Shown one piece after another: positions 1 to 8,520 of a stretch of 37,091 nucleotides of DNA. Source of the stretch: Pseudomonadota bacterium (lineage in GTDB: Bacteria; Pseudomonadota; Gammaproteobacteria; Magnimaribacterales; D2472); assembly GCA_028344535.1 (NCBI GenBank), contig JAOMBK010000002.1, forward strand, positions 108,614 to 145,704, written 5' to 3'. The translations under genes and the position numbers were made by a program. The notes under the pieces are model-generated. The model did not search any database, was not told where the DNA came from, and saw only the letters and a list, made by a program, of their open reading frames with translations. Position 1 is the first letter of the stretch, and every line of letters begins with the position of its first letter.

Positions 1-170
1 AATCTCTCTACATTAAACCTCATTCTTTCTTCAGATCCTTTTGCTGAGGGATTAAAAAAACCTAAGCGCTCAATGAATGCACCATCTCTAGGTTTTCTGG
101 AGTCAGCAACCGTTATAAAATAATAAGGGTTCTTTTTTGCTCCGCTTTTTGCAAGTCTAACTACTACCAT
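1..170 (-). CDS. rpsP: 30S ribosomal protein S16, 5' part (runs off left edge)
   Basis: Reverse-strand reading from the ATG at 170 gives 56 residues that match the N-terminus of ribosomal protein S16. It begins [17 protein letters not shown] and continues with the family block [10 protein letters not shown] and then ERLGFFNP. S16 binds 16S rRNA and is needed for assembly of the 30S subunit. The C-terminal third lies beyond base 1. In relatives rpsP is followed by rimM, trmD and rplS, so those genes probably lie to the left. No strong Shine-Dalgarno sequence is visible upstream. In many gammaproteobacteria ffh lies directly upstream of rpsP, but here the next gene is the divergent ypjD-like gene, so ffh is elsewhere. 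Confidence 0.95.
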   Translation of the reverse strand, partial: MVVVRLAKSGAKKNPYYFITVADSRKPRDGAFIERLGFFNPSAKGSEERMRFNVER

Positions 171-219
171 ATTGAAAATTATTTTGTATTAATAAAAAGG
201 TGTGTATTTTAGGTTAACC

Positions 220-247
220 TTGACGAATTTGATAGTGTTAATATATA
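220..247 (+). promoter_or_regulatory. Predicted sigma70-type promoter for the ypjD-like/corB unit
   Basis: TTGACG at 220-225 and TATATA at 242-247 are separated by 16 bases, 22 bases upstream of the GTG start at 270. The -35 box is next to a perfect 10-base palindrome, AGGTTAACCT (211-220). The match is by eye only, and the region is AT-rich, so chance matches are possible. Confidence 0.5.
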
Positions 248-269
248 AAGATTACAAAAAAATAAGATT

Positions 270-833
270 GTGTCATTTCCAATAATTACATTAATAGCGT
301 TGATAAGCTATTTCATTTCTAGAGCTGTATTGAAGTCATCAAAACAAGTCTATGTAGGTCTATCTTTTGCATTGCTAATAATAGTTGGGCTGATGACATA
401 CTCAAAAGGTATCTCAATTTTGGGTTTACATGTTTCCGCTACAAGCTTCAGCATAGTTATATTAATTGTGACTTTTTTTGAAACCACATTACTTGAAAGA
501 CATATTACAAAAATAAAAAAGGGTGAAATAGGTTCTAATGATAAATCTGTAGAAAGAGAATATAAGGAAATATTTGTATTGATTGGATTTGGCCTGGTCG
601 GAATAATTTTGTCGCTAATTTCTGGGTTTATGGTACTTGGCGAAATAGATATAGAGTTAATTTTCAAAATTATTTTTACTGTATTTGCTTTAATAATTTA
701 TATGCTTACATTTTTAGGGGTAAAATACGCAAACCTAAAAGTGCGCTATGCAGTTAGAGGAACCATTCTCTCTTTTGCTATGGTCCTTTTGGCATATTTT
801 GGAAATTCTATTATTTTAATAAATTACTTATAA
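270..833 (+). CDS. Short YpjD/CcsA-family (cytochrome c assembly-like) membrane protein
   Basis: The 187-residue protein is very hydrophobic, with about six predicted membrane segments and one charged loop (about residues 80-100). Its C-terminal half follows the pattern of YpjD, a CcsA-related inner membrane protein. It has LLERHITK after the third segment, LSLISGFMVLGE, and a final segment with the typical ending LLAYFGNSIIL. Position supports this, because ypjD lies next to corB and close to rpsP in gammaproteobacteria. YpjD proteins are usually about 260 residues, so this copy lacks roughly 70, apparently from the N-terminal half. There is no room to extend upstream because rpsP diverges 100 bases away. 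The start is GTG. The molecular function of YpjD is not firmly known; a link to CorB-type transport or heme handling is only suggested by context and family. Confidence 0.6.
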   Translation: MSFPIITLIALISYFISRAVLKSSKQVYVGLSFALLIIVGLMTYSKGISILGLHVSATSFSIVILIVTFFETTLLERHITKIKKGEIGSNDKSVEREYKEIFVLIGFGLVGIILSLISGFMVLGEIDIELIFKIIFTVFALIIYMLTFLGVKYANLKVRYAVRGTILSFAMVLLAYFGNSIILINYL

Positions 834-840
834 ATTCTCC

Positions 841-2094
841 TTGAGCACTAATTCAATTTCTTTTTTATTTCTAGTACTAATTGTACTGTTAATTTTTTCA
901 GCGTTTTCATCTGGTTCTGAGACTGGGATGATGGCTTCAAATAAAGTTAAATTAAGAAATATATCCAAGGGCTCCAAAGGTGCTATGAGGGCTTTAAAAT
1001 TGCTTCAAAGACCAGATGTATTACTTGCATCCATATTAATTGGAAATAATTTTGCCAATATTCTAGCTTCAGCAATAGTTACTATAATAATGATTGATTA
1101 TTTTGATGGGAATGTATTGCTTGGCTCAATCATTCTGACTCTTATTATCCTAATTTTTTCTGAAATCACTCCAAAAACTATTGCAAGCGTATACCCAGAA
1201 AAATTTGCAACAAAATCTTCATGGCTCCTAAAATTATTGGTAATTATTTTTAAACCACTTGTCTGGCTTACAAATATTCTTAGCTCAAGAATACTTAAAA
1301 TATTCAATGTTGATCCAATGCAGTCAGCCAGTAATGATAATTTAAACTCAGATGAATTAAGAACATTACTCGATGAACATGGTGATTTAATCCCGATGCA
1401 ATCCCGAGAAATGCTCTCATCAATCTTGGGTATGGAAGAATTAACAGTCGAGGATATTATGACTCCTCATGCTGAAATTATTGGCATCGATATTTCACAA
1501 AGCATTGAAGCTGCGCAAACAATTATTGGTTCGTCTTATTACAGCAGGTTACCAGTTTTTAAAAAATCTATTGATCACGTTATAGGCATGCTTCATCTTA
1601 AAGACTCTCATCAATTCATAGAAGCATTAGAGGCCGGAGATGATGTTAAAAGCATTCTCTTTGATACAACATTTATATCTCAATCTACAACTATTTCGAC
1701 ACAGTTAAGTCAATTCCAAAAAAAAGATAGCAACCTTTCTTTGGTGGTTGACGAGTATGGTGAAATCCAAGGCCTTTTAACTATGGAAGATATTTTTACA
1801 GAAATAGTTGGAAAGTTTGGTGCTGCTAGAGCAGATCTAGAGAAAGAGTTTCTGATAAAGAAAGATGGAGCTGTTATAGCTGATGGCAATTCAAAAATCA
1901 GAGAATTGAATAGCTTTATGAATTGGGATATTGATGAAGATGGCTCAAAAACTATCAATGGAACTATTACCGATTTCTTAGATCAAATTCCTCAAGAGAA
2001 TGTCTGCCTAGAAATTGATGACTACAGAATAGAAATATTAAATATAGAAGATAACTCTATTGAGAAAGTAAAGATTAAGAAAAAGGAGAGCTAG
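841..2094 (+). CDS. corB: CorB/HlyC-CorC family CNNM-CBS transporter
   Basis: This is a 417-residue CNNM/CorC-family inner membrane protein, linked in bacteria to magnesium/cobalt efflux or homeostasis. Residues 1 to about 175 form the DUF21 (CNNM) membrane domain, with SGSETGMMASNKVKLRN near the start and FSEITPKTIA at about 107-116. A pair of CBS domains follows (about 195-320), including VEDIMTPHAEIIGID, SRLPVFKKS and LVVDEYGEIQGLLTMEDI. The C-terminal CorC_HlyC domain (about 335-412) includes DGNSKIRELN. The length matches E. coli YfjD/CorB. The start is TTG, 7 bases after the ypjD-like stop, which implies cotranscription. I see no good Shine-Dalgarno sequence, so translational coupling is likely. 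The stop codon lies in the loop of a hairpin terminator. Confidence 0.88.
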   Translation: MSTNSISFLFLVLIVLLIFSAFSSGSETGMMASNKVKLRNISKGSKGAMRALKLLQRPDVLLASILIGNNFANILASAIVTIIMIDYFDGNVLLGSIILTLIILIFSEITPKTIASVYPEKFATKSSWLLKLLVIIFKPLVWLTNILSSRILKIFNVDPMQSASNDNLNSDELRTLLDEHGDLIPMQSREMLSSILGMEELTVEDIMTPHAEIIGIDISQSIEAAQTIIGSSYYSRLPVFKKSIDHVIGMLHLKDSHQFIEALEAGDDVKSILFDTTFISQSTTISTQLSQFQKKDSNLSLVVDEYGEIQGLLTMEDIFTEIVGKFGAARADLEKEFLIKKDGAVIADGNSKIRELNSFMNWDIDEDGSKTINGTITDFLDQIPQENVCLEIDDYRIEILNIEDNSIEKVKIKKKES

Positions 2095-2104
2095 GCTCTC
2101 CTTT
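2082..2104. terminator. Hairpin between convergent corB and the Urate_ox_N-like gene
   Basis: A perfect 10-base stem (arms 2082-2091 and 2095-2104) encloses a 3-base loop, TAG, which is the stop codon of corB. Read on the minus strand the hairpin is followed by a T-rich run (TTTTTCTT counting the arm end). That makes it a plausible intrinsic terminator for the gene ending at 2123. For the plus strand the T run is only three bases long, so termination there may be weaker. Confidence 0.7.
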
Positions 2105-2122
2105 GCAAAAAACCTTCAAGAA

Positions 2123-2752
2123 TTACAGGTAATGAACCAATAACCCAAATACTACTGTAAGTGCAACGCCTGAGTGAATAACTGCTTTTACCGAAGTAAT
2201 CATTGCATTCATTTTGCCAAATAACGCATTTACTTCAATTAGCAAAATAATTGCTAAACCAATCCAGAGACCATTCATACTAGTTTCAGCAATCATTGGT
2301 AGAGCTCCACCGTGAGCAGAATAGACCATCAAGTAAAGCATTGGCAATGAAAACAAAGTATTAGTGCGTGACGCTAATCCAGCTTTTGCGCCAGCATCCG
2401 CTGCATCAGGAGCACCAGCAATAACTTTCTTTTGATTTGGCCAAATTACAAACCATACATTTGCAGCCATAAATGAAGCCATTACTGCTCCCAATACAAT
2501 ACCGATGTTAACTGTAATACTTAACCAATAAAGCAAATATAAACCGGTGAAAAATGTAAACGCTGCTGCCCATCTAAAATACCACAAAGCATTTGGTACT
2601 AATTTCTGAACCACATCAGATTTTGCAGAGGCTTCTGACTCCTTAAAATATTCTGTTTGGACAAAATTAAAATAATAAAGTAACCCAATCCAAAGTACTC
2701 CAAAAAGAATGTGAGCAAATCTGATTAGCACTGTTCCAAGATACGCTTCCAT
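2123..2752 (-). CDS. Urate_ox_N (PuuD N-terminal-like) integral membrane protein
   Basis: The 209-residue protein has about five to six membrane segments. It carries the signature of the Urate_ox_N family, the membrane part of the urate oxidase PuuD: HILFGVLWIGLLYYFNFVQ near the start, LVPNALWYFRWAAAFTFFTG, ANVWFVIWPNQKKVI at about 98-112, and LASRTNTLFSLPMLYLM. PuuD has an additional C-terminal cytochrome c domain with a CXXCH heme motif. That domain is absent here, and no other purine-degradation gene is nearby. I therefore do not claim urate oxidation. Many marine bacteria carry such stand-alone membrane domains, often annotated as urate hydroxylase or hypothetical. A good Shine-Dalgarno sequence (TAGGAG) lies 9-14 bases before the ATG. 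The gene is separated from groEL by a strong terminator and so needs its own promoter. Confidence 0.75.
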   Translation of the reverse strand: MEAYLGTVLIRFAHILFGVLWIGLLYYFNFVQTEYFKESEASAKSDVVQKLVPNALWYFRWAAAFTFFTGLYLLYWLSITVNIGIVLGAVMASFMAANVWFVIWPNQKKVIAGAPDAADAGAKAGLASRTNTLFSLPMLYLMVYSAHGGALPMIAETSMNGLWIGLAIILLIEVNALFGKMNAMITSVKAVIHSGVALTVVFGLLVHYL

Positions 2753-2787
2753 ATTTAAACTCCTAAAATTAAAGTTGTGATTGAATA

Positions 2788-2793
2788 ATTATA
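2788..2793 (-). promoter_or_regulatory. Possible -10 box (TATAAT) for the Urate_ox_N-like gene
   Basis: On the minus strand there is a perfect TATAAT 36 bases before the ATG at 2752. It is just downstream of the groESL terminator. No convincing -35 box is seen, because the matching position falls in the terminator's T run. This is tentative. Confidence 0.35.
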
Positions 2794-2801
2794 TATCTTG
2801 C

Positions 2802-2834
2802 AAAAAAAAACGGGGAAGAAACCCCGTTTTTTTT
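2802..2834 (-). terminator. Intrinsic terminator of groES-groEL
   Basis: The minus strand has A8, CGGGG, a 6-base loop (TTTCTT), CCCCG and then a run of T residues, 17 bases after the groEL stop. The flanking A and T runs can extend the stem. The structure is symmetric and could also stop transcription arriving from the other strand, but the only plus-strand gene upstream (corB) has its own hairpin. Confidence 0.88.
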
Positions 2835-2850
2835 ATATTTAGAAAATGGC

Positions 2851-4515
<1,665 letters not shown>

Positions 4516-4535
4516 CTAATTATTGATTAAATTGT

Positions 4536-4823
4536 TTAACTGAAAATGCCGTAAATATCACTCTCGCTGAGCATAAGATATTCATCACCATCTATTTTTA
4601 CCTCGTTTCCGCCATACTGACCAAATATCACTAAGTCACCAACTTTAACGCCCATTGGAGACACCTCTCCATTGTCCTGTCTCTTTCCAGGCCCTACAGC
4701 AACAACTTCTCCCTGAGAAGGCTTTTCTGTGGCTGAGCCAGGTAAAACAATTCCACCAGGCGTGGTTTGTTCTTCGTCTGTTCTTTTAACTAAAACTTTA
4801 TCGTGTAAAGGTTTCAATTTCAT
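4536..4823 (-). CDS. groES: Co-chaperonin GroES (Hsp10)
   Basis: This 95-residue co-chaperonin caps the GroEL ring. The start [14 protein letters not shown], the mobile loop around [19 protein letters not shown], and the [11 protein letters not shown] block are all family hallmarks. The ATG at 4823 has a strong Shine-Dalgarno sequence (CAGGAGA) seven bases upstream. It is the first gene of the groES-groEL operon. The upstream 80 bases carry a candidate promoter but no CIRCE inverted repeat, so HrcA control is not supported by the sequence. Confidence 0.98.
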   Translation of the reverse strand: MKLKPLHDKVLVKRTDEEQTTPGGIVLPGSATEKPSQGEVVAVGPGKRQDNGEVSPMGVKVGDLVIFGQYGGNEVKIDGDEYLMLSESDIYGIFS

Positions 4824-4878
4824 TGCAAATCTCCTGCTTTAAAAATAACAATAATCCTTATAACTAAAGGCTAAGGGT

Positions 4879-4906
4879 TATTTATGGCTTAAAAAAATTA
4901 ATTCAA
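4879..4906 (-). promoter_or_regulatory. Candidate promoter of groESL, overlapping the VanZ-like stop codon
   Basis: On the minus strand, TTGAAT (4901-4906) and TAAATA (4879-4884) are spaced by 16 bases, a sigma70-like arrangement. The same bases also partly resemble a heat-shock sigma32 promoter, with TTGAA and then GCCATAAA in place of CCCCATnT. The -35 element overlaps the TGA stop of the VanZ-like gene at 4903-4905. Which sigma factor is used cannot be decided by eye. Confidence 0.45.
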
Positions 4907-5253
4907 TACTTTGGATATAAATCTTTAAAGAAATTTATAAAGAAGCTACCTGCTAAAATCCCCAAGAAATCAGCAAAAATATCTAAAAATTCAAAAGATC
5001 GATAAGGTATATATATCTGCACTATCTCAATCAAAATTCCGTAGGCGAGGACTATAACATAAAGCCATAATTCCTTGTAAATAATTCTACTCAGCCAGCT
5101 AATAATAGTTAGATATAAAAAACAAGAAAAATGGATAAACTTATCACTAAGATTCATTGAAGGTTCGACCTTAATCTCTTGAATAGAAAGAATTGATATT
5201 AATATTATAGAAATTCCTAAAATGAGCCTAGAGCTATGCTGAATTAGCAGCAT
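4903..5253 (-). CDS. VanZ-like family membrane protein
   Basis: A small 116-residue protein with about four membrane segments. It contains the VanZ-like pattern: a conserved DKFIHFSCFLYLT block after the first segment, then GILIEIVQIYIPYRSFEFLDIFADFLGILAG at about 73-103. The last part is the most diagnostic, with an E, a Q, an R and a D in fixed spacing between two helices. VanZ confers low-level teicoplanin resistance in enterococci, but stand-alone VanZ-like proteins are widespread and their function is poorly known. The gene overlaps the end of ampG by 20 bases, so it is probably cotranscribed with ampD-ampG. A cell-envelope role is therefore plausible (inference). Confidence 0.8.
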   Translation of the reverse strand: MLLIQHSSRLILGISIILISILSIQEIKVEPSMNLSDKFIHFSCFLYLTIISWLSRIIYKELWLYVIVLAYGILIEIVQIYIPYRSFEFLDIFADFLGILAGSFFINFFKDLYPKY

Positions 5254-6478
5254 AATTTTTTTTATAAATCATAATTAATAACAATGCAGGAATAGACATA
5301 GCCGAGGTAGTATAAAAAAAGTATGCCCAACCAGTCTCTAATGATGAAATTGATACATAATAATCAGCCAAAATACCTGAAAAACCACTAAAAAATTTTC
5401 CCGGCAGCATCATGAATGATGTCAACATAGCATATTGCACAGCAGTAAATTTTTTTGAAACCAAGCTAGTTAAAAAAGCAATGTTCACGGTTCCAACCAA
5501 ACCAGCTGCAAAACTATCTAACCCAACAATTAGAGATAAAAGAGAAATATTTGCTTGGGCGCTCGCAACATAGGCAAAAAATAAATTAGTAAATAAGACA
5601 CATAAACCTCCAAATAGCAGCGCATTAAACAAAGAAATTCTTTTGATTAATAAACCACCAATAAAAAAACCGATTACAGATCCAAAGAGAGCTATAGTTT
5701 TAACAAGAGCTCCTATTTCGGTTTTTGAAAATCCTAAATCTAAATAGAAAGGCATTGCCATAGGCCCCATCACAATGTCGGTGAGCCTATATGTTGAGAT
5801 TATTAACAAAAGCAAAGCTGCAGACCATAAACCAAAGCGATTAAAAAAGTCTTTGAAAGCCCCTAAAAGTGCTTCATCAAATCTTAATATAGCAATTTCT
5901 TGATTGTTTGGTTCATAACAAATCAATGCTCCTGCCGATCCTATCAACATCAGAATACCCATTAATTGATATACATAAGCCCAACTGTATAAATCAGCAA
6001 AAATTAATGCCATAGATGTGGCTACAAGAATTGCAACTCGGTATCCTAGCTGATAACTCGCAGCTAAATCACCTTGCTCTTTTGCCTCACCAATCTCAAT
6101 TCTTAAGGCGTCTACAGCAACATCTTGAATTGAGCCAAAAAAGGCAGCAAAAAATGCAAATAATGCTAACAATTGAATATTTTGAAGGGGGTCTATTAAA
6201 CTCATACCAATCAATGACAAAAATATTACCGATTGGGAAAAAAGAATCCATCCCCTTCTTTTTCCAAAAACTTTAAATCCTAAAACTGAATATCTATCGA
6301 CAAATGGTGCCCACAAAAATTTTAAGGAGTACGTAAGGACAAGCCATGCAAAAAAACCTATTTCAGTTAAAGAAATACCTACATCTCTCAGCCAAGCTGT
6401 TAGCGTTGAAAAAACAAGCATATAAGGAAGGCCTGAGGCAAAACCAAGCAACAAGATACCTATTAATTTTCTTCTCAT
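5234..6478 (-). CDS. ampG: AmpG-type muropeptide permease (MFS)
   Basis: This 414-residue major facilitator protein has about 12 membrane segments. The N-terminus is characteristic of AmpG: LLLGFASGLPYMLVFSTL, then WLRDVGISLTEIGFFAW, then SLKFLWAPFVDRY and GKRRGWILFSQ. AmpG imports GlcNAc-1,6-anhydroMurNAc-peptides from the periplasm so that cell-wall fragments can be recycled. The start ATG overlaps the ampD stop by four bases (ATGA), so translation is coupled. The C-terminus is that of short AmpG forms (about 410-430 residues), without the two extra segments of E. coli AmpG. Context with ampD strongly supports the muropeptide assignment over other MFS families. Confidence 0.9.
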   Translation of the reverse strand: MRRKLIGILLLGFASGLPYMLVFSTLTAWLRDVGISLTEIGFFAWLVLTYSLKFLWAPFVDRYSVLGFKVFGKRRGWILFSQSVIFLSLIGMSLIDPLQNIQLLALFAFFAAFFGSIQDVAVDALRIEIGEAKEQGDLAASYQLGYRVAILVATSMALIFADLYSWAYVYQLMGILMLIGSAGALICYEPNNQEIAILRFDEALLGAFKDFFNRFGLWSAALLLLIISTYRLTDIVMGPMAMPFYLDLGFSKTEIGALVKTIALFGSVIGFFIGGLLIKRISLFNALLFGGLCVLFTNLFFAYVASAQANISLLSLIVGLDSFAAGLVGTVNIAFLTSLVSKKFTAVQYAMLTSFMMLPGKFFSGFSGILADYYVSISSLETGWAYFFYTTSAMSIPALLLIMIYKKNYAANSA

Positions 6479-7011
6479 AGCATTGATTGTAATAAAGTCC
6501 AGTCAAAAAATGGTCCTGGATCTGTTTTTCTACCTGGAGCTATGTCTGCATGACCGACAATATTTTTTTTGTTAATTTTTAAATCCATGGATAAAAAATT
6601 AATCAGTTTAGATAAAGAGTGATATTGATGTTGCTCAAACTCCTCATCATCACAGCCTTCTAACTCAATACCAATTGAGAAGTCATTGCAGTGCTCCCTG
6701 CCTTTATAATTAGAAATGCCTGCATGCCAAGCTCTCTTATTAGTAGATACAAACTGAATTAATGCTCCTTTACGCGTAATTAAAAAATGTGAAGAGACTT
6801 TGAGATCCTTGATCGATCCTAAAAACTCATCTTTACCTGGATCTAAGCAGTTTAAGAATAAATCTTTAATTAGCTGGGTGTTATAACGACCTGCCGGAAG
6901 GCTAATTGCATGTATCACGATTAAATCAATTGCAACATTATTTGGTCTTTCGTCAAAATTAGGAGATGGGCAAAATTCTGCAACATTAATAATGCCATCA
7001 TGCGAGATCAT
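6475..7011 (-). CDS. ampD: 1,6-anhydro-N-acetylmuramyl-L-alanine amidase AmpD
   Basis: A 178-residue cytosolic zinc amidase that cleaves the peptide from anhydroMurNAc-peptides imported by AmpG. The zinc ligands H34, H154 and D164 and the catalytic residues E116 and K162 fall at the same positions as in Citrobacter AmpD. The visible motifs are VIHAIS, GIELEG and GHADIAPGRKTDPG. The ATG at 7011 is preceded by a good Shine-Dalgarno sequence (AGAGGA). It is the first gene of a three-gene unit, ampD-ampG-VanZ-like. No ampR, ampC or ampE is present in the window, so here the genes look like plain wall recycling rather than beta-lactamase control. Confidence 0.95.
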   Translation of the reverse strand: MISHDGIINVAEFCPSPNFDERPNNVAIDLIVIHAISLPAGRYNTQLIKDLFLNCLDPGKDEFLGSIKDLKVSSHFLITRKGALIQFVSTNKRAWHAGISNYKGREHCNDFSIGIELEGCDDEEFEQHQYHSLSKLINFLSMDLKINKKNIVGHADIAPGRKTDPGPFFDWTLLQSML

Positions 7012-7081
7012 ATTTTTCCTCTAGACATAGAAACAGTGTAATGGATGATATTTAAGACATAAAATTTTTTTATCTTTAAAA

Positions 7082-8026
7082 TCAGCGTAACTCTGGAGGC
7101 AGTCTAAAATATATATCTTCTTTGTTTTCGCCTAATTCTTGAGCAACTGTATTAAATTCAACGCTAATTGCTTGAACCACACTCTGAACAATTGATTCTG
7201 GTGCGGATGCTCCAGCTGTTATGCCAATACTTTGATATTTAGATAAGGATTTAAAATCAAGCTCCTCTGCACCATCTATCAAGATAGAGCTAACACCGCA
7301 CTTCTCAGCTAATTCTTTTAGTCGATTTGAGTTAGAGCTATTTCTTGAGCCTATGACAACAATAAACTCGCTCTCCAAAGCAAGCTGTTTAACTGCGTCC
7401 TGTCTATTTTGAGTTGCATAACAAATATCATCGCTCTTTGGTTTGAGAATTTTAGGGAACTGATCATATAAGATTTTAACTATCGCAACAGTATCATCTA
7501 GGCTGAGAGTCGTTTGTGTTACATATGCAAGATTCTCTGGCTGTGAGACAGATAACAATTTAGCTTCTGCCTCGTCTTGCACCAAATAAATTTTGCTATT
7601 TGAATCTACAGGATTATGTCTTCCTAAAGTTCCCTCTACTTCAGGATGCCCCTCATGACCAATTAAAATAATATCTCTGCCAGCCCTGACATGGCGCTGA
7701 ACCTCACTATGAACCTTGGTTACAAGGGGGCAGGTAGCATCAAAAGATAACAAGTTAAATTCTGCTGCCTCTTTCTCAACCTTCTCAGACACTCCATGAG
7801 CACTAAAAATAACATGAGATGATTCAGGGACTTCCCTGAGCTCGTCAACAAATATTACACCCTTAGACTTTAATTCTTCTACTACAGTCTTGTTATGAAC
7901 AACTTCATGGCGAACGTAGATAGGTGGTCCAAATTTTTTTAAAGCTTGGTTAACAATGTCAATTGCTCGATCTACACCAGCACAAAATCCTCTTGGATTA
8001 GCCAATAAAACTTTAGTCTTCGTCAT
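7082..8026 (-). CDS. ispH: 4-hydroxy-3-methylbut-2-enyl diphosphate reductase
   Basis: This is the 314-residue last enzyme of the MEP isoprenoid pathway. It reduces HMBPP to IPP and DMAPP using an iron-sulfur cluster. The three cluster cysteines are present: C15 in NPRGFCAGVDRA, C99 in DATCPLVTKVH and C202 in DDICYATQNRQDA. The substrate-binding HEGHPEVEG is at 124-132. Its ATG overlaps the lspA stop (ATGA), so it is the distal gene of the murJ-ribF-ileS-lspA-ispH unit. In E. coli fkpB lies between lspA and ispH; here it is missing. Confidence 0.97.
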   Translation of the reverse strand: MTKTKVLLANPRGFCAGVDRAIDIVNQALKKFGPPIYVRHEVVHNKTVVEELKSKGVIFVDELREVPESSHVIFSAHGVSEKVEKEAAEFNLLSFDATCPLVTKVHSEVQRHVRAGRDIILIGHEGHPEVEGTLGRHNPVDSNSKIYLVQDEAEAKLLSVSQPENLAYVTQTTLSLDDTVAIVKILYDQFPKILKPKSDDICYATQNRQDAVKQLALESEFIVVIGSRNSSNSNRLKELAEKCGVSSILIDGAEELDFKSLSKYQSIGITAGASAPESIVQSVVQAISVEFNTVAQELGENKEDIYFRLPPELR

Positions 8027-8520
8027 GATCTATTTTGAAGAAATTTTTTAAACTCCATCAAGAAAAATAATGCTGCTCCAATTGAAATAAAAGCATCAGC
8101 AAAATTAAAAATAAAAAATGATGTATTGCCAACATGGAAAAATAAAAAATCAGTTACAACTCCATCTGGCAATCTATCCAGAATATTTCCAAGTGCACCC
8201 GAGATAATTAAAACTAGCGAAAAGCGATTGATTGAGGATTCTTCTTTTATATATAGCGAGTGGAGATAGGCTACTATAATCAATCCAATGAGCGATAAAC
8301 TTAGGCTTAAGAATGAATTATTAAAATCTAAAATGCTAAAAGCAATGCCTGAGTTGAAAACCAGCAATAAATCTAAAATCGGAATCAATGGCACTGCCTG
8401 TCCAAAGCTTAAGTATTCTTCAGCAAGATATTTTGCTACTAAATCAATTGCGATTAAGAGAAATATAACAAAGTAGCCTTTTTTAATACTATGCAAACTT
8501 TCTATCCTCTCCAGGACCAT
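8023..8520 (-). CDS. lspA: Lipoprotein signal peptidase (signal peptidase II)
   Basis: This 165-residue inner membrane aspartyl protease removes signal peptides from prolipoproteins. Four membrane segments are visible. The catalytic dyad is D124 (in GVVTDFLFF) and D142 (in FNFADAFISIG), with the NILDRL motif just before. The ATG at 8520 makes a 32-base overlap with the end of ileS. An alternative TTG eight codons further in would shorten the overlap to 8 bases and remove only non-membrane residues, so the exact start is uncertain. It is cotranscribed with ileS and ispH. Confidence 0.95.
   Translation of the reverse strand: MVLERIESLHSIKKGYFVIFLLIAIDLVAKYLAEEYLSFGQAVPLIPILDLLLVFNSGIAFSILDFNNSFLSLSLSLIGLIIVAYLHSLYIKEESSINRFSLVLIISGALGNILDRLPDGVVTDFLFFHVGNTSFFIFNFADAFISIGAALFFLMEFKKFLQNRS

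Noticed and set aside
4824..4902. CIRCE element for HrcA control of groESL
   Set aside because: The TTAGCACTC-spacer-GAGTGCTAA inverted repeat is not present.
7012..7081. Terminator or small RNA between ispH and ampD
   Set aside because: Only AT-rich sequence with no stable hairpin is visible; the A and T runs alone are not enough.
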